A stretch of DNA of 6,070 nt. It comes from JAJPJX01 sp964568355 (GTDB taxonomy: Bacteria; Acidobacteriota; Terriglobia; Bryobacterales; Bryobacteraceae). The notes under the pieces were generated by a model. It was not told the DNA's origin, made no database searches, and saw nothing but the letters and a program-made list of their open reading frames with translations. The position numbers were made by a program, and so were the translations under genes. Shown here piece by piece: positions 1-4,713 of the stretch (positions within the stretch are counted from its first letter, which is position 1; each line of letters starts with the position of its first letter). The stretch is from NCBI GenBank assembly GCA_964568355.1, contig CAZMRK010000779.1, forward strand, positions 1-6,070, read 5' to 3'.

Positions 1-186
1 CGTGATGTCGTTTTCGATCTGCTCGGGCGGCATACCGGAGTAAAATGTCGCCACCACGACCACGGGGATGTTCATGGAAGGAAACATATCCACCGGCATG
101 CGCGCAATGCTGGTGATGCCCACGACGGCGATGATCAGACACACGACGACGATGAAGTAGGGGTTGCGGACCGCGAATTTGGACAT
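1..186 (-). CDS. RND efflux pump inner-membrane subunit (AcrB/HAE1-like), N-terminal fragment
   Basis: Only the first 62 codons are in the window; the gene continues past position 1. The translation starts MSKFAVRNPYFIVVV and has a short cytosolic N-terminus, then a hydrophobic first membrane helix (about residues 10-28). It continues into the start of the periplasmic porter domain with the family signatures RMPVDMFPSMNIPVV and TFYSGMPPEQIENDIT (compare the P-x-x-P-x-V-x-V-x-T-x-Y-x-G-A-x-P-E-x-V-E pattern of AcrB-type pumps). The family consists of proton-driven trimeric exporters of drugs, lipids or metals that work with a periplasmic adaptor and an outer-membrane channel. The adaptor gene ends 4 nt upstream, so the two are almost certainly cotranscribed; the purine-rich end of that gene (AAAAGG) can serve as ribosome binding site. 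The conserved transmembrane charged residues and the substrate cannot be judged from this fragment. The family call is confident; the subfamily (HAE1 rather than heavy-metal type) is inferred from the N-terminus. Confidence 0.92.
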   Translation of the reverse strand, partial: MSKFAVRNPYFIVVVCLIIAVVGITSIARMPVDMFPSMNIPVVVVATFYSGMPPEQIENDIT

Positions 187-190
187 GTGT

Positions 191-1429
191 CTACCGCCTT
201 TTCTCCAATGCGGCAAACTCCACGACGCGCGGAGTCACCACTTCTCCCGCCTGGAGCTGCGTGCGACTGCCCACTACTACCAGGTCCCCCTCTTCCAGCC
301 CGGCCTTGATCTCCACGTTTCGGGCGGTCTCAAGGCCGGTCTCGACCGTTCGTTCTTCGATCTTGCCGTCCGGCCGCACCAGCATCACCGTCGAACCCTC
401 CTCGCTGTGGGTGATGGCGGTGACCGGCACCGACAGAACATTGGAGCTATGGTCCAGGACCAAGTCCACCTCGGCATACATGCCGGGGATGAGGACGTAG
501 TCCGGGTTCGGGACATCCACTTCGGTGTCCATGGTTCGCGTGGCCAGTTGCACCTTGTCGGCGAACCGCACCACTTTGCCAGGAAAACTATGCTTGAGGC
601 TGGGGACGCGCACGTCGACGCTCGAACCGATACGGATGCGGCTGACTTCGGACTCCGGAACCGGAAGAATGAGGCGGAGCAGGGTGTTCTGCGACAGCCG
701 CACCAGCGGCATGGCCTGGGTTTGAGAGGCTGTTCCGGCCTGGATCATGCTGCCGGTATCGGCATAGCGCTTGGTAATGACCCCGGCGAACGGGGCGGAA
801 ACAGTGGTGTAGTTGAACAGTGTCCTGGTGCGTGACTGTTCGGCCTTGGATACCTTCACCTGCTCCTCGGCCGCCGCAACGACTCCCTGAGCGGCGGCCA
901 CCTGGGCTTCGGCCACCAGGTCGCGGCTGTGCGAGTCGTCGATCTCCTGCTGGGCGATCAAGCCGGGCCGGTTCTTCATCACCTCCGCGAGGCGCTGATA
1001 GGTCAAGTGAGCAATGTCGTGAGCCGAGCGGGCACGGATCAATTCCTGGCGCGCCCGGCGCACTTCCGCCTCGTTACGCTGGAGCGACGCCGCTGCTTTG
1101 GCCAGATCGTCGGTCATTTCCGGCACTTCCAGGGTCGCCAGGGGTTCGCCCTGTCTGACGCGGTCGCCGATATCCACGCGGATCTGTTTCACATAGCCGG
1201 CCACTTTGGCCATTACGTCGACTTCCTGATAGGGCCGGAACTCGGCGGTGAGCACCATGGTGCGCTCCAGATTCCGGAGAACCACGCGGGAAACCGCGAC
1301 CGACTGCCGCTGCTCCGCGTTGCCGGCATGGACGGCTCGCGGACTGCTCTCGCGGCCGCAGGAGGAGTTCAGCAAGGCGCCGGCGGTCAAAAGGGCCGCG
1401 CAAGATGCGATTGCCGGAATGTTAGGCAT
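191..1429 (-). CDS. Periplasmic adaptor (membrane fusion protein) of an RND efflux pump, HlyD/AcrA-MdtA family
   Basis: This 412-residue protein would bridge the RND pump and an outer-membrane channel. A hydrophobic N-terminus (residues 5-20) precedes Cys24 (LLNSSCGRE), suggesting a lipoprotein anchored in the inner membrane. The lipobox is imperfect, with Asn at -3, so a plain signal peptide or anchor is possible. Domains in order: first half of the barrel-sandwich (lipoyl-like) domain at about 66-103 (YQEVDVMAKVAGYVKQIRV, IGDRVRQGEPLATLEVPE); a long alpha-helical hairpin, Ala/Glu/Arg rich, at about 104-203; second lipoyl half at about 205-245 (TVSAPFAGVITKRYADTGSMI); beta-barrel at about 250-325 (ending IPGMYAEVDLVL); membrane-proximal domain at about 330-400 (VLSVPVTAI, VETGLE, GLEEGDLVVV). 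The length is normal for the family. The ATG overlaps the end of the upstream RraA-like gene by 8 nt (ATGCCTAA), and a GGGAGG lies 12 nt before it, so translation is probably coupled. The downstream pump gene starts 4 nt after the stop. No outer-membrane factor gene is seen here. The substrate is unknown. Confidence 0.95.
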   Translation of the reverse strand: MPNIPAIASCAALLTAGALLNSSCGRESSPRAVHAGNAEQRQSVAVSRVVLRNLERTMVLTAEFRPYQEVDVMAKVAGYVKQIRVDIGDRVRQGEPLATLEVPEMTDDLAKAAASLQRNEAEVRRARQELIRARSAHDIAHLTYQRLAEVMKNRPGLIAQQEIDDSHSRDLVAEAQVAAAQGVVAAAEEQVKVSKAEQSRTRTLFNYTTVSAPFAGVITKRYADTGSMIQAGTASQTQAMPLVRLSQNTLLRLILPVPESEVSRIRIGSSVDVRVPSLKHSFPGKVVRFADKVQLATRTMDTEVDVPNPDYVLIPGMYAEVDLVLDHSSNVLSVPVTAITHSEEGSTVMLVRPDGKIEERTVETGLETARNVEIKAGLEEGDLVVVGSRTQLQAGEVVTPRVVEFAALEKRR

Positions 1430-2114
1430 GTTTTTCTACTGCCTCCCGCAGTTTGGACAAGCTGAACCCCGGGGCGTCGCACAGGGCGATGACGCGGCGT
1501 TCTTCGTCCCACAATCGCTCGGCCTCCGATGGGATACGCGGGACCAGCCGTTTGGGCACCTGCTGGACCCCGTGCCGGTCTCCGTGCAGGAGGTCGCCCG
1601 AGTGCACGGGCAGGCCGCCTACGGACACCGGACCGCTGAAATCCAGGATGTGCGCATAGGCATGGGAGACAGCCACGTTGCCGGCAAACAGCGGAAATCC
1701 AGCGGCGGCGACCGCCTGCAGGTCGCGCACGGCTCCGTTGGTTACCAGGGCGGTGCATCCCAGCGCGCGCAGAATGTGGCTGTGCACCTCGCCGATCAGC
1801 GCGCCGAGCCCCGGACGCTCGTCAATATCTTCCATCACGACGATTCGCGGCGCCGGAACCGTCGCGAGATAGTTCCACCAATCGGTACGATCGAGGAAAG
1901 TGCCGCCCCCGATCGGTGGGGCTGCCGAACGGATGCGGCACGTAGCCGCGTAGCCCACGACCGGCGGCAGATCCGGAAACATGCAGCGGACCGTGGAGTC
2001 CGCGAATCCCTCGTTGCGAAGCCGCACGCCAAAGGTCTCGATCGCATTGGACAGATTGCATGCGTCGAGGCGGCGGATGGCTTCGAGTTGCTCGAAACTC
2101 AACCCAGGTTCCAA
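1422..2114 (-). CDS. RraA-like family protein (HMG/CHA aldolase-oxaloacetate decarboxylase fold)
   Basis: A 230-residue protein of the RraA-like family, which includes regulators of RNase E and metal-dependent aldolases/decarboxylases acting on 4-hydroxy-4-methyl-2-oxoglutarate or oxaloacetate; many members remain unassigned. Family marks: RRLDACNLSNAIE near residues 14-26; GEVHSHILRALGC (108-120) leading to TNGAVRDL with the Arg-Asp pair at 130-131, which in studied aldolases binds substrate and the metal-bound water; GFPLFA (139-144); and GDLLHGDRHGVQQVP (173-187). The acidic residue that many aldolases carry three positions after the Asp is Ala134 here, so catalytic competence is uncertain. 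The start chosen is the TTG at 2114: AAGGAG lies exactly 6 nt upstream (2126-2121), and the protein then begins MEPGLSFEQLEAIRRLD like relatives. A TTG at 2165 would add 17 unconvincing residues (IHAGCGRGALPG...). It is the first clear gene of an operon with the RND adaptor, whose start lies inside this gene's last codons. Being tied to an efflux pump is unusual. The family call is firm, the function is not. Confidence 0.88.
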   Translation of the reverse strand: MEPGLSFEQLEAIRRLDACNLSNAIETFGVRLRNEGFADSTVRCMFPDLPPVVGYAATCRIRSAAPPIGGGTFLDRTDWWNYLATVPAPRIVVMEDIDERPGLGALIGEVHSHILRALGCTALVTNGAVRDLQAVAAAGFPLFAGNVAVSHAYAHILDFSGPVSVGGLPVHSGDLLHGDRHGVQQVPKRLVPRIPSEAERLWDEERRVIALCDAPGFSLSKLREAVEKHA

Positions 2115-2120
2115 CTTGCT

Positions 2121-2126
2121 CTCCTT
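2121..2126 (-). promoter_or_regulatory. Strong Shine-Dalgarno deciding the TTG start of the RraA-like gene
   Basis: Read on the minus strand, AAGGAG is followed by 6 nt and then TTG (2114-2112). This is the only near-consensus ribosome binding site in the area. It argues for the internal TTG rather than the farther upstream TTG at 2165, which has no purine-rich stretch at a suitable distance. Confidence 0.75.
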
Positions 2127-2166
2127 CCCGGGCAGGGCACCGCGCCCGCACCCGGCATGAATCAAA

Positions 2167-2199
2167 GACCAGGAAAATACTGAAAATCGATCACTGGTC
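2167..2199. repeat. Short spaced inverted repeat GACCAG/CTGGTC upstream of the RraA-like gene
   Basis: GACCAG at 2167-2172 and its complement CTGGTC at 2194-2199 are separated by 21 A/T-rich bases. It lies in the 117-nt gap between the small ORF and the RraA-like gene, where an operator or promoter of the efflux operon would be expected. No convincing -35/-10 pair is seen there. A 6-bp match at this spacing can arise by chance. Confidence 0.25.
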
Positions 2200-2209
2200 C
2201 AGGCTGCCT

Positions 2210-2227
2210 GGGAGACACACGTCTCCC
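2210..2227 (-). terminator. Perfect 7-bp hairpin after the small ORF, possible weak terminator
   Basis: GGGAGAC (2210-2216) and GTCTCCC (2221-2227) form a perfect 7-bp stem with a 4-nt ACAC loop. It begins 4 nt beyond the stop codon of the small minus-strand ORF (2232). No T-run follows directly on the minus strand; T-rich bases come only about 20 nt later. It is therefore either a factor-dependent or weak terminator, an RNA 3'-end stabiliser, or an operator for the operon that follows. Confidence 0.35.
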
Positions 2228-2231
2228 GCGC

Positions 2232-2552
2232 CTAGACACATGGGGGTGGAGGCCGGAACTGAAAAGATTGCAGGAAGCCGTCCCTCTGGGGGGCGGGCGC
2301 ATCGTCGATGGGTGTGAATTGAGGAAAAAACAGTAATTCGGGGATCTGCCAAAGGATCACTTCGACGTGATGCGCGACGACGCTCTTCTGCGTGCGCTCG
2401 TGGCACATCTTGATGGCTTTGGAAAGATGCCGGGAGAAACTGGGCTGGCAGGGATACTGGCTGGTTTTGGCTCGCACCGCCAAGGCGACGACGCAAAGGA
2501 CCAGGACGCACACTGCCAGCGTCAATAGCCAACGCCAGGATCGATGGGACAA
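2232..2552 (-). CDS. Possible small single-pass membrane protein, unknown
   Basis: I do not recognise a family. The frame encodes 106 residues: a basic N-terminus (MSHRSWRW), one strong hydrophobic segment at about residues 8-27 (LLTLAVCVLVLCVVALAV), then a polar region with KIKM-like basic and Cys residues (SRHLSKAIKMCHERTQK), a short hydrophobic patch (VILWQIPELLFF) and a Pro-rich end (FRPPPPCV). That suggests a signal-anchored or exported small protein. Most codons end in G or C, like the true genes nearby, which favours coding. Against it: the only start is TTG at 2552, with a poor ribosome binding site. A candidate promoter with a perfect TTGACA lies 21-48 nt upstream, and a hairpin follows the stop. 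Another frame on the same strand is open across the region (2191-2661) but has no membrane segment or family pattern and looks like a shadow. Confidence 0.45.
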   Translation of the reverse strand: MSHRSWRWLLTLAVCVLVLCVVALAVRAKTSQYPCQPSFSRHLSKAIKMCHERTQKSVVAHHVEVILWQIPELLFFPQFTPIDDAPAPQRDGFLQSFQFRPPPPCV

Positions 2553-2572
2553 CTTCGGCAGAACACTTTGAA

Positions 2573-2600
2573 ATTAGCGCCTTTGGAGCATGTTTGTCAA
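2573..2600 (-). promoter_or_regulatory. Candidate sigma70-type promoter for the small ORF and possibly the efflux operon
   Basis: On the minus strand, TTGACA (2600-2595, a perfect -35 hexamer) is followed after 16 nt by GCTAAT (2578-2573, 4 of 6 matches to TATAAT). Transcription would start near 2566, about 14 nt before the TTG of the small ORF. The -10 is weak, so this is only a candidate. Confidence 0.4.
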
Positions 2601-2608
2601 TCCAGTTC

Positions 2609-2659
2609 GGGCAGGAAGCTCCGTTCTGAAGGCCGCGTTCAGGCTGCCGCTTCCGGCCC
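2609..2659. repeat. 51-nt imperfect inverted repeat spanning the stop of the diguanylate cyclase gene
   Basis: Three nested arms pair in register: GGGC (2609-2612) with GCCC (2656-2659), GGAAGC (2614-2619) with GCTTCC (2649-2654), and CTGAA (2626-2630) with TTCAG (2638-2642). There is one A/G mismatch, a symmetric 6x6 internal loop and a 7-nt apical loop. The repeat includes the last six codons and the stop (2641-2639). There is no T-run after it on the minus strand, so it is not a standard intrinsic terminator. It may protect the mRNA 3' end or mark a small dispersed repeat. Confidence 0.4.
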
Positions 2660-4000
2660 ACACTGTATCAATCTGTAGGTATCGCGCCCCGATTCCTTGG
2701 CGCGGTAAAGCGCCGAGTCCGCCTTCTCCAGCAATCGTTCTGCATCGGCAGTGCTTCCGGCCTGCCAGCACGCCACTCCGATGCTGATCGTCAGTATTCC
2801 CTTACTGCTGCCTGCATGCGGAATCCGGAGTGATCGGATCGTTTCCAGAAGCATCGTCGCAACCCGCGTGGCGCCCTCGCAATTTGTCATGGGCAGCAGA
2901 GCGACAAACTCCTCTCCGCCGAAGCGCGCCACCACATCGGAGTCCTTCCGCAAGGTCTGGACCAAGGCGGCCGCCACTCGCCTCAGGCAGTCATCGCCCG
3001 CGAGATGTCCATAGGTATCGTTGTATTGCTTGAAGCGGTCGATATCCAGCATCATGAGGGACGTGCTCGACAGGCTGAGCGCCTGAGCGTTCATTTCCTT
3101 GGCCAGCGCCTGATTAAACAGGCGCCTGTTCGGCAGGCGGGTCAGTTCGTCGTGGGTCGCATCCTCGGACAACTTGCGGGCCGCCAGGGCGAACAACTCC
3201 TGCTGCTTCTTCTGCGGCGTAATGTCGCGCATGGTAACCGCATAGCCAACCGATCGCTTCTTCAGCGGGGCTCCGTAGACTTGAAACACAGCTTCGACCC
3301 AGCGATATTCTCCATCCTTGTGTTTGATCCGGCCCCTGTAACAAAATGACTCGGCTCCTGTTTTCATTGCGCGAATCGCCTCTCTCATGGAAGAGACGTC
3401 TTCCGGATGGATGAGACTGCGGATGGGATAACTCAGATATTCCTCCGGGGTCCAGCCCAGCATCTGCTGTACGGCGGGAGAGACATCACGCCGCAAGCCA
3501 TCGGGAGAAACCAGAACAACCATCTCCTGGGAATGCTCCAGCAGCATGCGGTAGATCGCCTCGTTCTGGCTGGCCCGTTCTTCCGCTTTCCGCAAGAGAA
3601 GCTCATTTTGTTTTCGCTGGGTGATATCGATGAACGTAGCCACCGCCCAGCCCGCGGCCGGCAGCACGACTCCGCTGTGGAGCGTTGTCTTTACCGTGCC
3701 GTCCTTACAGACGACAGAGATCTCCATGGGGTCGATCCGCAACTCCGCGTCGTCGGGATGATCGAAATATACCTTCCATCGCGCCCATGCCTGTTCCCTC
3801 TCTTCCAGTACCGGATATTTCTCAGTCCATTCGGGAATATTTTCAAAATCACCGACAACATAGCCAAATACTTCCGTGAATGTCCGGTTCATGAATATGA
3901 TTTTCTGGTCGCTGAGAGTCGCCCAGGAGACAGCCACCGGCATCGCGTCGAGAGCGATCCATAACGGCTGTTCTTTCTGCAAAGCCGCGGCATTCGTCAT
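2639..4000 (-). CDS. Tandem-PAS diguanylate cyclase (PAS-PAS-GGDEF)
   Basis: A 453-residue protein predicted to make cyclic di-GMP from two GTP in response to a signal sensed by its PAS domains. No membrane segment or signal peptide is seen, so it should be cytosolic. Domains: PAS1 at about 12-128, ending in the PAC motif GWAVATFIDITQRK; PAS2 at about 145-264, with LLEHSQEMVVLVSPDG, IHPEDV, YRWVEAVFQVYG and MRDITPQKKQQ; GGDEF at about 280-445. The catalytic domain looks intact: DELTRLPNRRLF (284-295), metal-binding Asp319 in MLDIDRFKQYND, FKxxND (323-328), and GGEEF at 361-365. The inhibitory I-site (RxxD ending 6 residues before GGEEF) reads KDSD at 352-355, with the Arg shifted to 351, so product inhibition may be weakened. 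ATG at 4000 has GGAG 12 nt upstream. The gene is divergent from the his operon. Haem or flavin binding by the PAS domains cannot be decided. There is no EAL domain. Confidence 0.94.
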   Translation of the reverse strand: MTNAAALQKEQPLWIALDAMPVAVSWATLSDQKIIFMNRTFTEVFGYVVGDFENIPEWTEKYPVLEEREQAWARWKVYFDHPDDAELRIDPMEISVVCKDGTVKTTLHSGVVLPAAGWAVATFIDITQRKQNELLLRKAEERASQNEAIYRMLLEHSQEMVVLVSPDGLRRDVSPAVQQMLGWTPEEYLSYPIRSLIHPEDVSSMREAIRAMKTGAESFCYRGRIKHKDGEYRWVEAVFQVYGAPLKKRSVGYAVTMRDITPQKKQQELFALAARKLSEDATHDELTRLPNRRLFNQALAKEMNAQALSLSSTSLMMLDIDRFKQYNDTYGHLAGDDCLRRVAAALVQTLRKDSDVVARFGGEEFVALLPMTNCEGATRVATMLLETIRSLRIPHAGSSKGILTISIGVACWQAGSTADAERLLEKADSALYRAKESGRDTYRLIQCGPEAAA

Positions 4001-4150
4001 CCAAGCAATATACTCCAGAACCGTTATTTGGCGTCATCCATATCCATGCACAAAGGCGCTTCGAATTTCCTATTTTCACTTTTTATTGATCGGAAATCAT
4101 GAAGCGATTGGGACCGTCTCTTCTCGCCGATCGGCCGGCGGATCGCCCTG
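4001..4150. other. Divergent intergenic region between the cyclase and the his promoter
   Basis: I see no convincing coding sequence here. It holds the 5' end of the cyclase transcript (a GGAG at 12 nt before its ATG) and a 10-bp perfect palindrome at 4126-4135. I could not pick a clear -35/-10 pair for the cyclase gene. Frames that run through this stretch on both strands lack coding character. Confidence 0.5.
4126..4135. promoter_or_regulatory. Perfect 10-bp palindrome GCCGATCGGC upstream of the his promoter
   Basis: The palindrome ends 15 bp before the -35 hexamer of the his promoter, within a run of overlapping small palindromes (CGGCCG, GCCGGC) up to 4139. The position would suit an operator or activator site acting on either divergent gene. 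Such GC palindromes also occur by chance in GC-rich DNA. Confidence 0.25.
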
Positions 4151-4190
4151 TTGGCAAATGCCCCTTCGGGTTTGCTATACTTCTGCTTTA
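4151..4190 (+). promoter_or_regulatory. his operon promoter with extended -10
   Basis: TTGGCA (4151-4156) matches five of six bases of the sigma70 -35 hexamer, and TATACT (4176-4181) matches five of six of the -10. The spacer is 19 bp, longer than ideal, but the -10 is preceded by TGC (4173-4175), the TGn extended -10 element, which can make up for a poor spacer. The start point would be near 4188-4190; the nearest purine is A4190, the first base of the leader ATG. Confidence 0.75.
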
Positions 4191-4264
4191 TGGCAATCGT
4201 GTCCGTCGCGCGGCATCATCACCATCACCGGGGTGCTTCTCTTTTGCGACGGGCGGTATTCTGA
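4190..4264 (+). CDS. hisL: his operon leader peptide (attenuator control peptide)
   Basis: A 24-codon ORF that reads MAIVSVAR, then five His in a row (codons 9-13; CAT CAT CAC CAT CAC at 4214-4228), then RGASLLRRAVF and a TGA stop. Five consecutive His codons directly upstream of hisI, followed by mutually exclusive RNA hairpins and a terminator, are the hallmark of a his leader peptide, whose role is to sense charged tRNA-His through ribosome stalling. The product itself has no other expected job. Its sequence is unlike the enterobacterial HisL apart from the His run. No Shine-Dalgarno precedes the ATG, and the predicted transcript starts at or just before it, so translation is probably leaderless or nearly so. 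A GTG at 4199 in the same frame is the only other plausible start. Confidence rests on the match of codons, structures and spacing. Confidence 0.85.
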   Translation: MAIVSVARHHHHHRGASLLRRAVF

Positions 4265-4326
4265 TTTGATCCCGTTTTGAAATCGGAAAGGATGCCCGCC
4301 GCAGGTTTGGCGGGCTTTTTCATTTT
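4201..4326 (+). promoter_or_regulatory. Histidine transcription attenuator (segments 1:2, 2:3 and 3:4)
   Basis: Four RNA segments can be paired by eye. Segment 1 (4201-4210) pairs with segment 2 (4245-4254) over 10 bp, two of them G-U, with all five His codons in the 34-nt loop. Segment 2 (4246-4255) can instead pair with segment 3 (4293-4302): eight Watson-Crick pairs, one G-U and one mismatch. Segment 3 (4294-4300) can pair with segment 4 (4309-4315) to make the terminator. A ribosome stalled on the His codons would cover segment 1, free segment 2 to hold segment 3, and allow read-through. A ribosome reaching the stop at 4262-4264 would cover segment 2 and allow termination. The spacing fits a ribosome footprint in both states. 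The pairing is read from the sequence; the mechanism follows the enteric his/trp attenuator model. Confidence 0.85.
4294..4326 (+). terminator. Rho-independent terminator of the his attenuator
   Basis: GCCCGCC (4294-4300) pairs with GGCGGGC (4309-4315), seven G-C pairs closing an 8-nt loop, followed by TTTTTCATTTT (4316-4326). It ends 6 nt before the hisI ATG, downstream of the promoter and leader ORF, so it must be read through for hisI expression. With no gene ending just upstream other than the leader, it makes sense as a conditional terminator. Confidence 0.9.
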
Positions 4327-4332
4327 AGAGAC

Positions 4333-4713
4333 ATGAATTTGGATTTCGCTAAGTCGGACGGCCTGGTGACCGCGGTCATCCAGGACTACCAAACCGGCCG
4401 GGTCCTGATGGTGGGCTATATGAATGAAGAGGCCTTCCGCAAGACAGTCGAGACCGGGTATGCCACTTTCTATAGCCGCTCGCGCAAGAAGCTCTGGCTC
4501 AAGGGAGAGACTTCCGGACATCGCCTGGTGGTGAAGGAGATCTCCACCGATTGCGACCAGGACGCGCTGCTGGTTCGGGTCGAGGCGCTGGGGCCGGGCG
4601 TTTGCCACAACGGCTTCCAGAGCTGCTTCTATCGCCGCCTGCAGGATGGCGCGTGGGTGGAATCGGAGCCGCGCGCCTATGACCCGGACGCGGTCTACGG
4701 GGGCAAGGCATGA
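4333..4713 (+). CDS. hisI: Phosphoribosyl-AMP cyclohydrolase
   Basis: Hydrolyses the adenine ring of phosphoribosyl-AMP, the third step of histidine biosynthesis, in the cytosol. The 126-residue protein is a single-domain HisI, without the HisE pyrophosphohydrolase domain fused in many bacteria, so HisE should be encoded elsewhere. Recognisable blocks: LDFAKSDGLVTAVIQD near the N-terminus; VLMVGYMNEEAFRKTVETG (24-42); FYSRSRKKLWLKGETSGH (46-63); STDCDQDALL (71-80), whose Asp73/75/77 bind Mg and Cys74 zinc; GPGVCHNGFQSCFYRR (87-102) with the other zinc ligands Cys91 and Cys98. All key residues are present. The ATG lies just after the attenuator terminator and has only a weak purine stretch (AGAG, 2 nt away); a TTG at 4339 has better spacing from it but is less likely. 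The stop overlaps the hisG start (ATGA), so the two are translationally coupled. Confidence 0.97.
   Translation: MNLDFAKSDGLVTAVIQDYQTGRVLMVGYMNEEAFRKTVETGYATFYSRSRKKLWLKGETSGHRLVVKEISTDCDQDALLVRVEALGPGVCHNGFQSCFYRRLQDGAWVESEPRAYDPDAVYGGKA

Noticed and set aside
164..835. Plus-strand open frame of 223 codons opposite the adaptor gene
   Set aside because: Antisense to a clear HlyD-type adaptor; low-complexity His/Arg/Gly translation with no recognisable motif.
1248..2183. Long plus-strand open frame (311 codons) antisense to the adaptor and RraA-like genes
   Set aside because: The opposite strand carries well-recognised families along the whole stretch. The plus-strand translation is rich in Arg/His/Gln with no domain, typical of an antisense shadow in GC-rich DNA.
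2191..2661. Minus-strand open frame of 156 codons overlapping the small membrane ORF
   Set aside because: It overlaps the cyclase 3' end, has no membrane segment or family signature, and its codon use is poorer than that of the 106-codon frame.
4214..4228. Run of five His codons as a cloning-vector His-tag artefact
   Set aside because: It lies in a leader ORF with native-looking promoter, stop codon and attenuator structures directly before hisI. No vector-like linker or restriction-site pattern surrounds it.
3876..4280. Plus-strand open frame of 134 codons across the divergent region
   Set aside because: It begins antisense to the cyclase gene, runs through the promoter and leader in another frame, and has no family pattern or ribosome binding site.
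4294..4326. Hairpin plus T-run read as the ordinary terminator of an upstream gene
   Set aside because: No plus-strand gene other than the 24-codon leader ends upstream, and the promoter for his lies before it, so it only makes sense as a conditional terminator.
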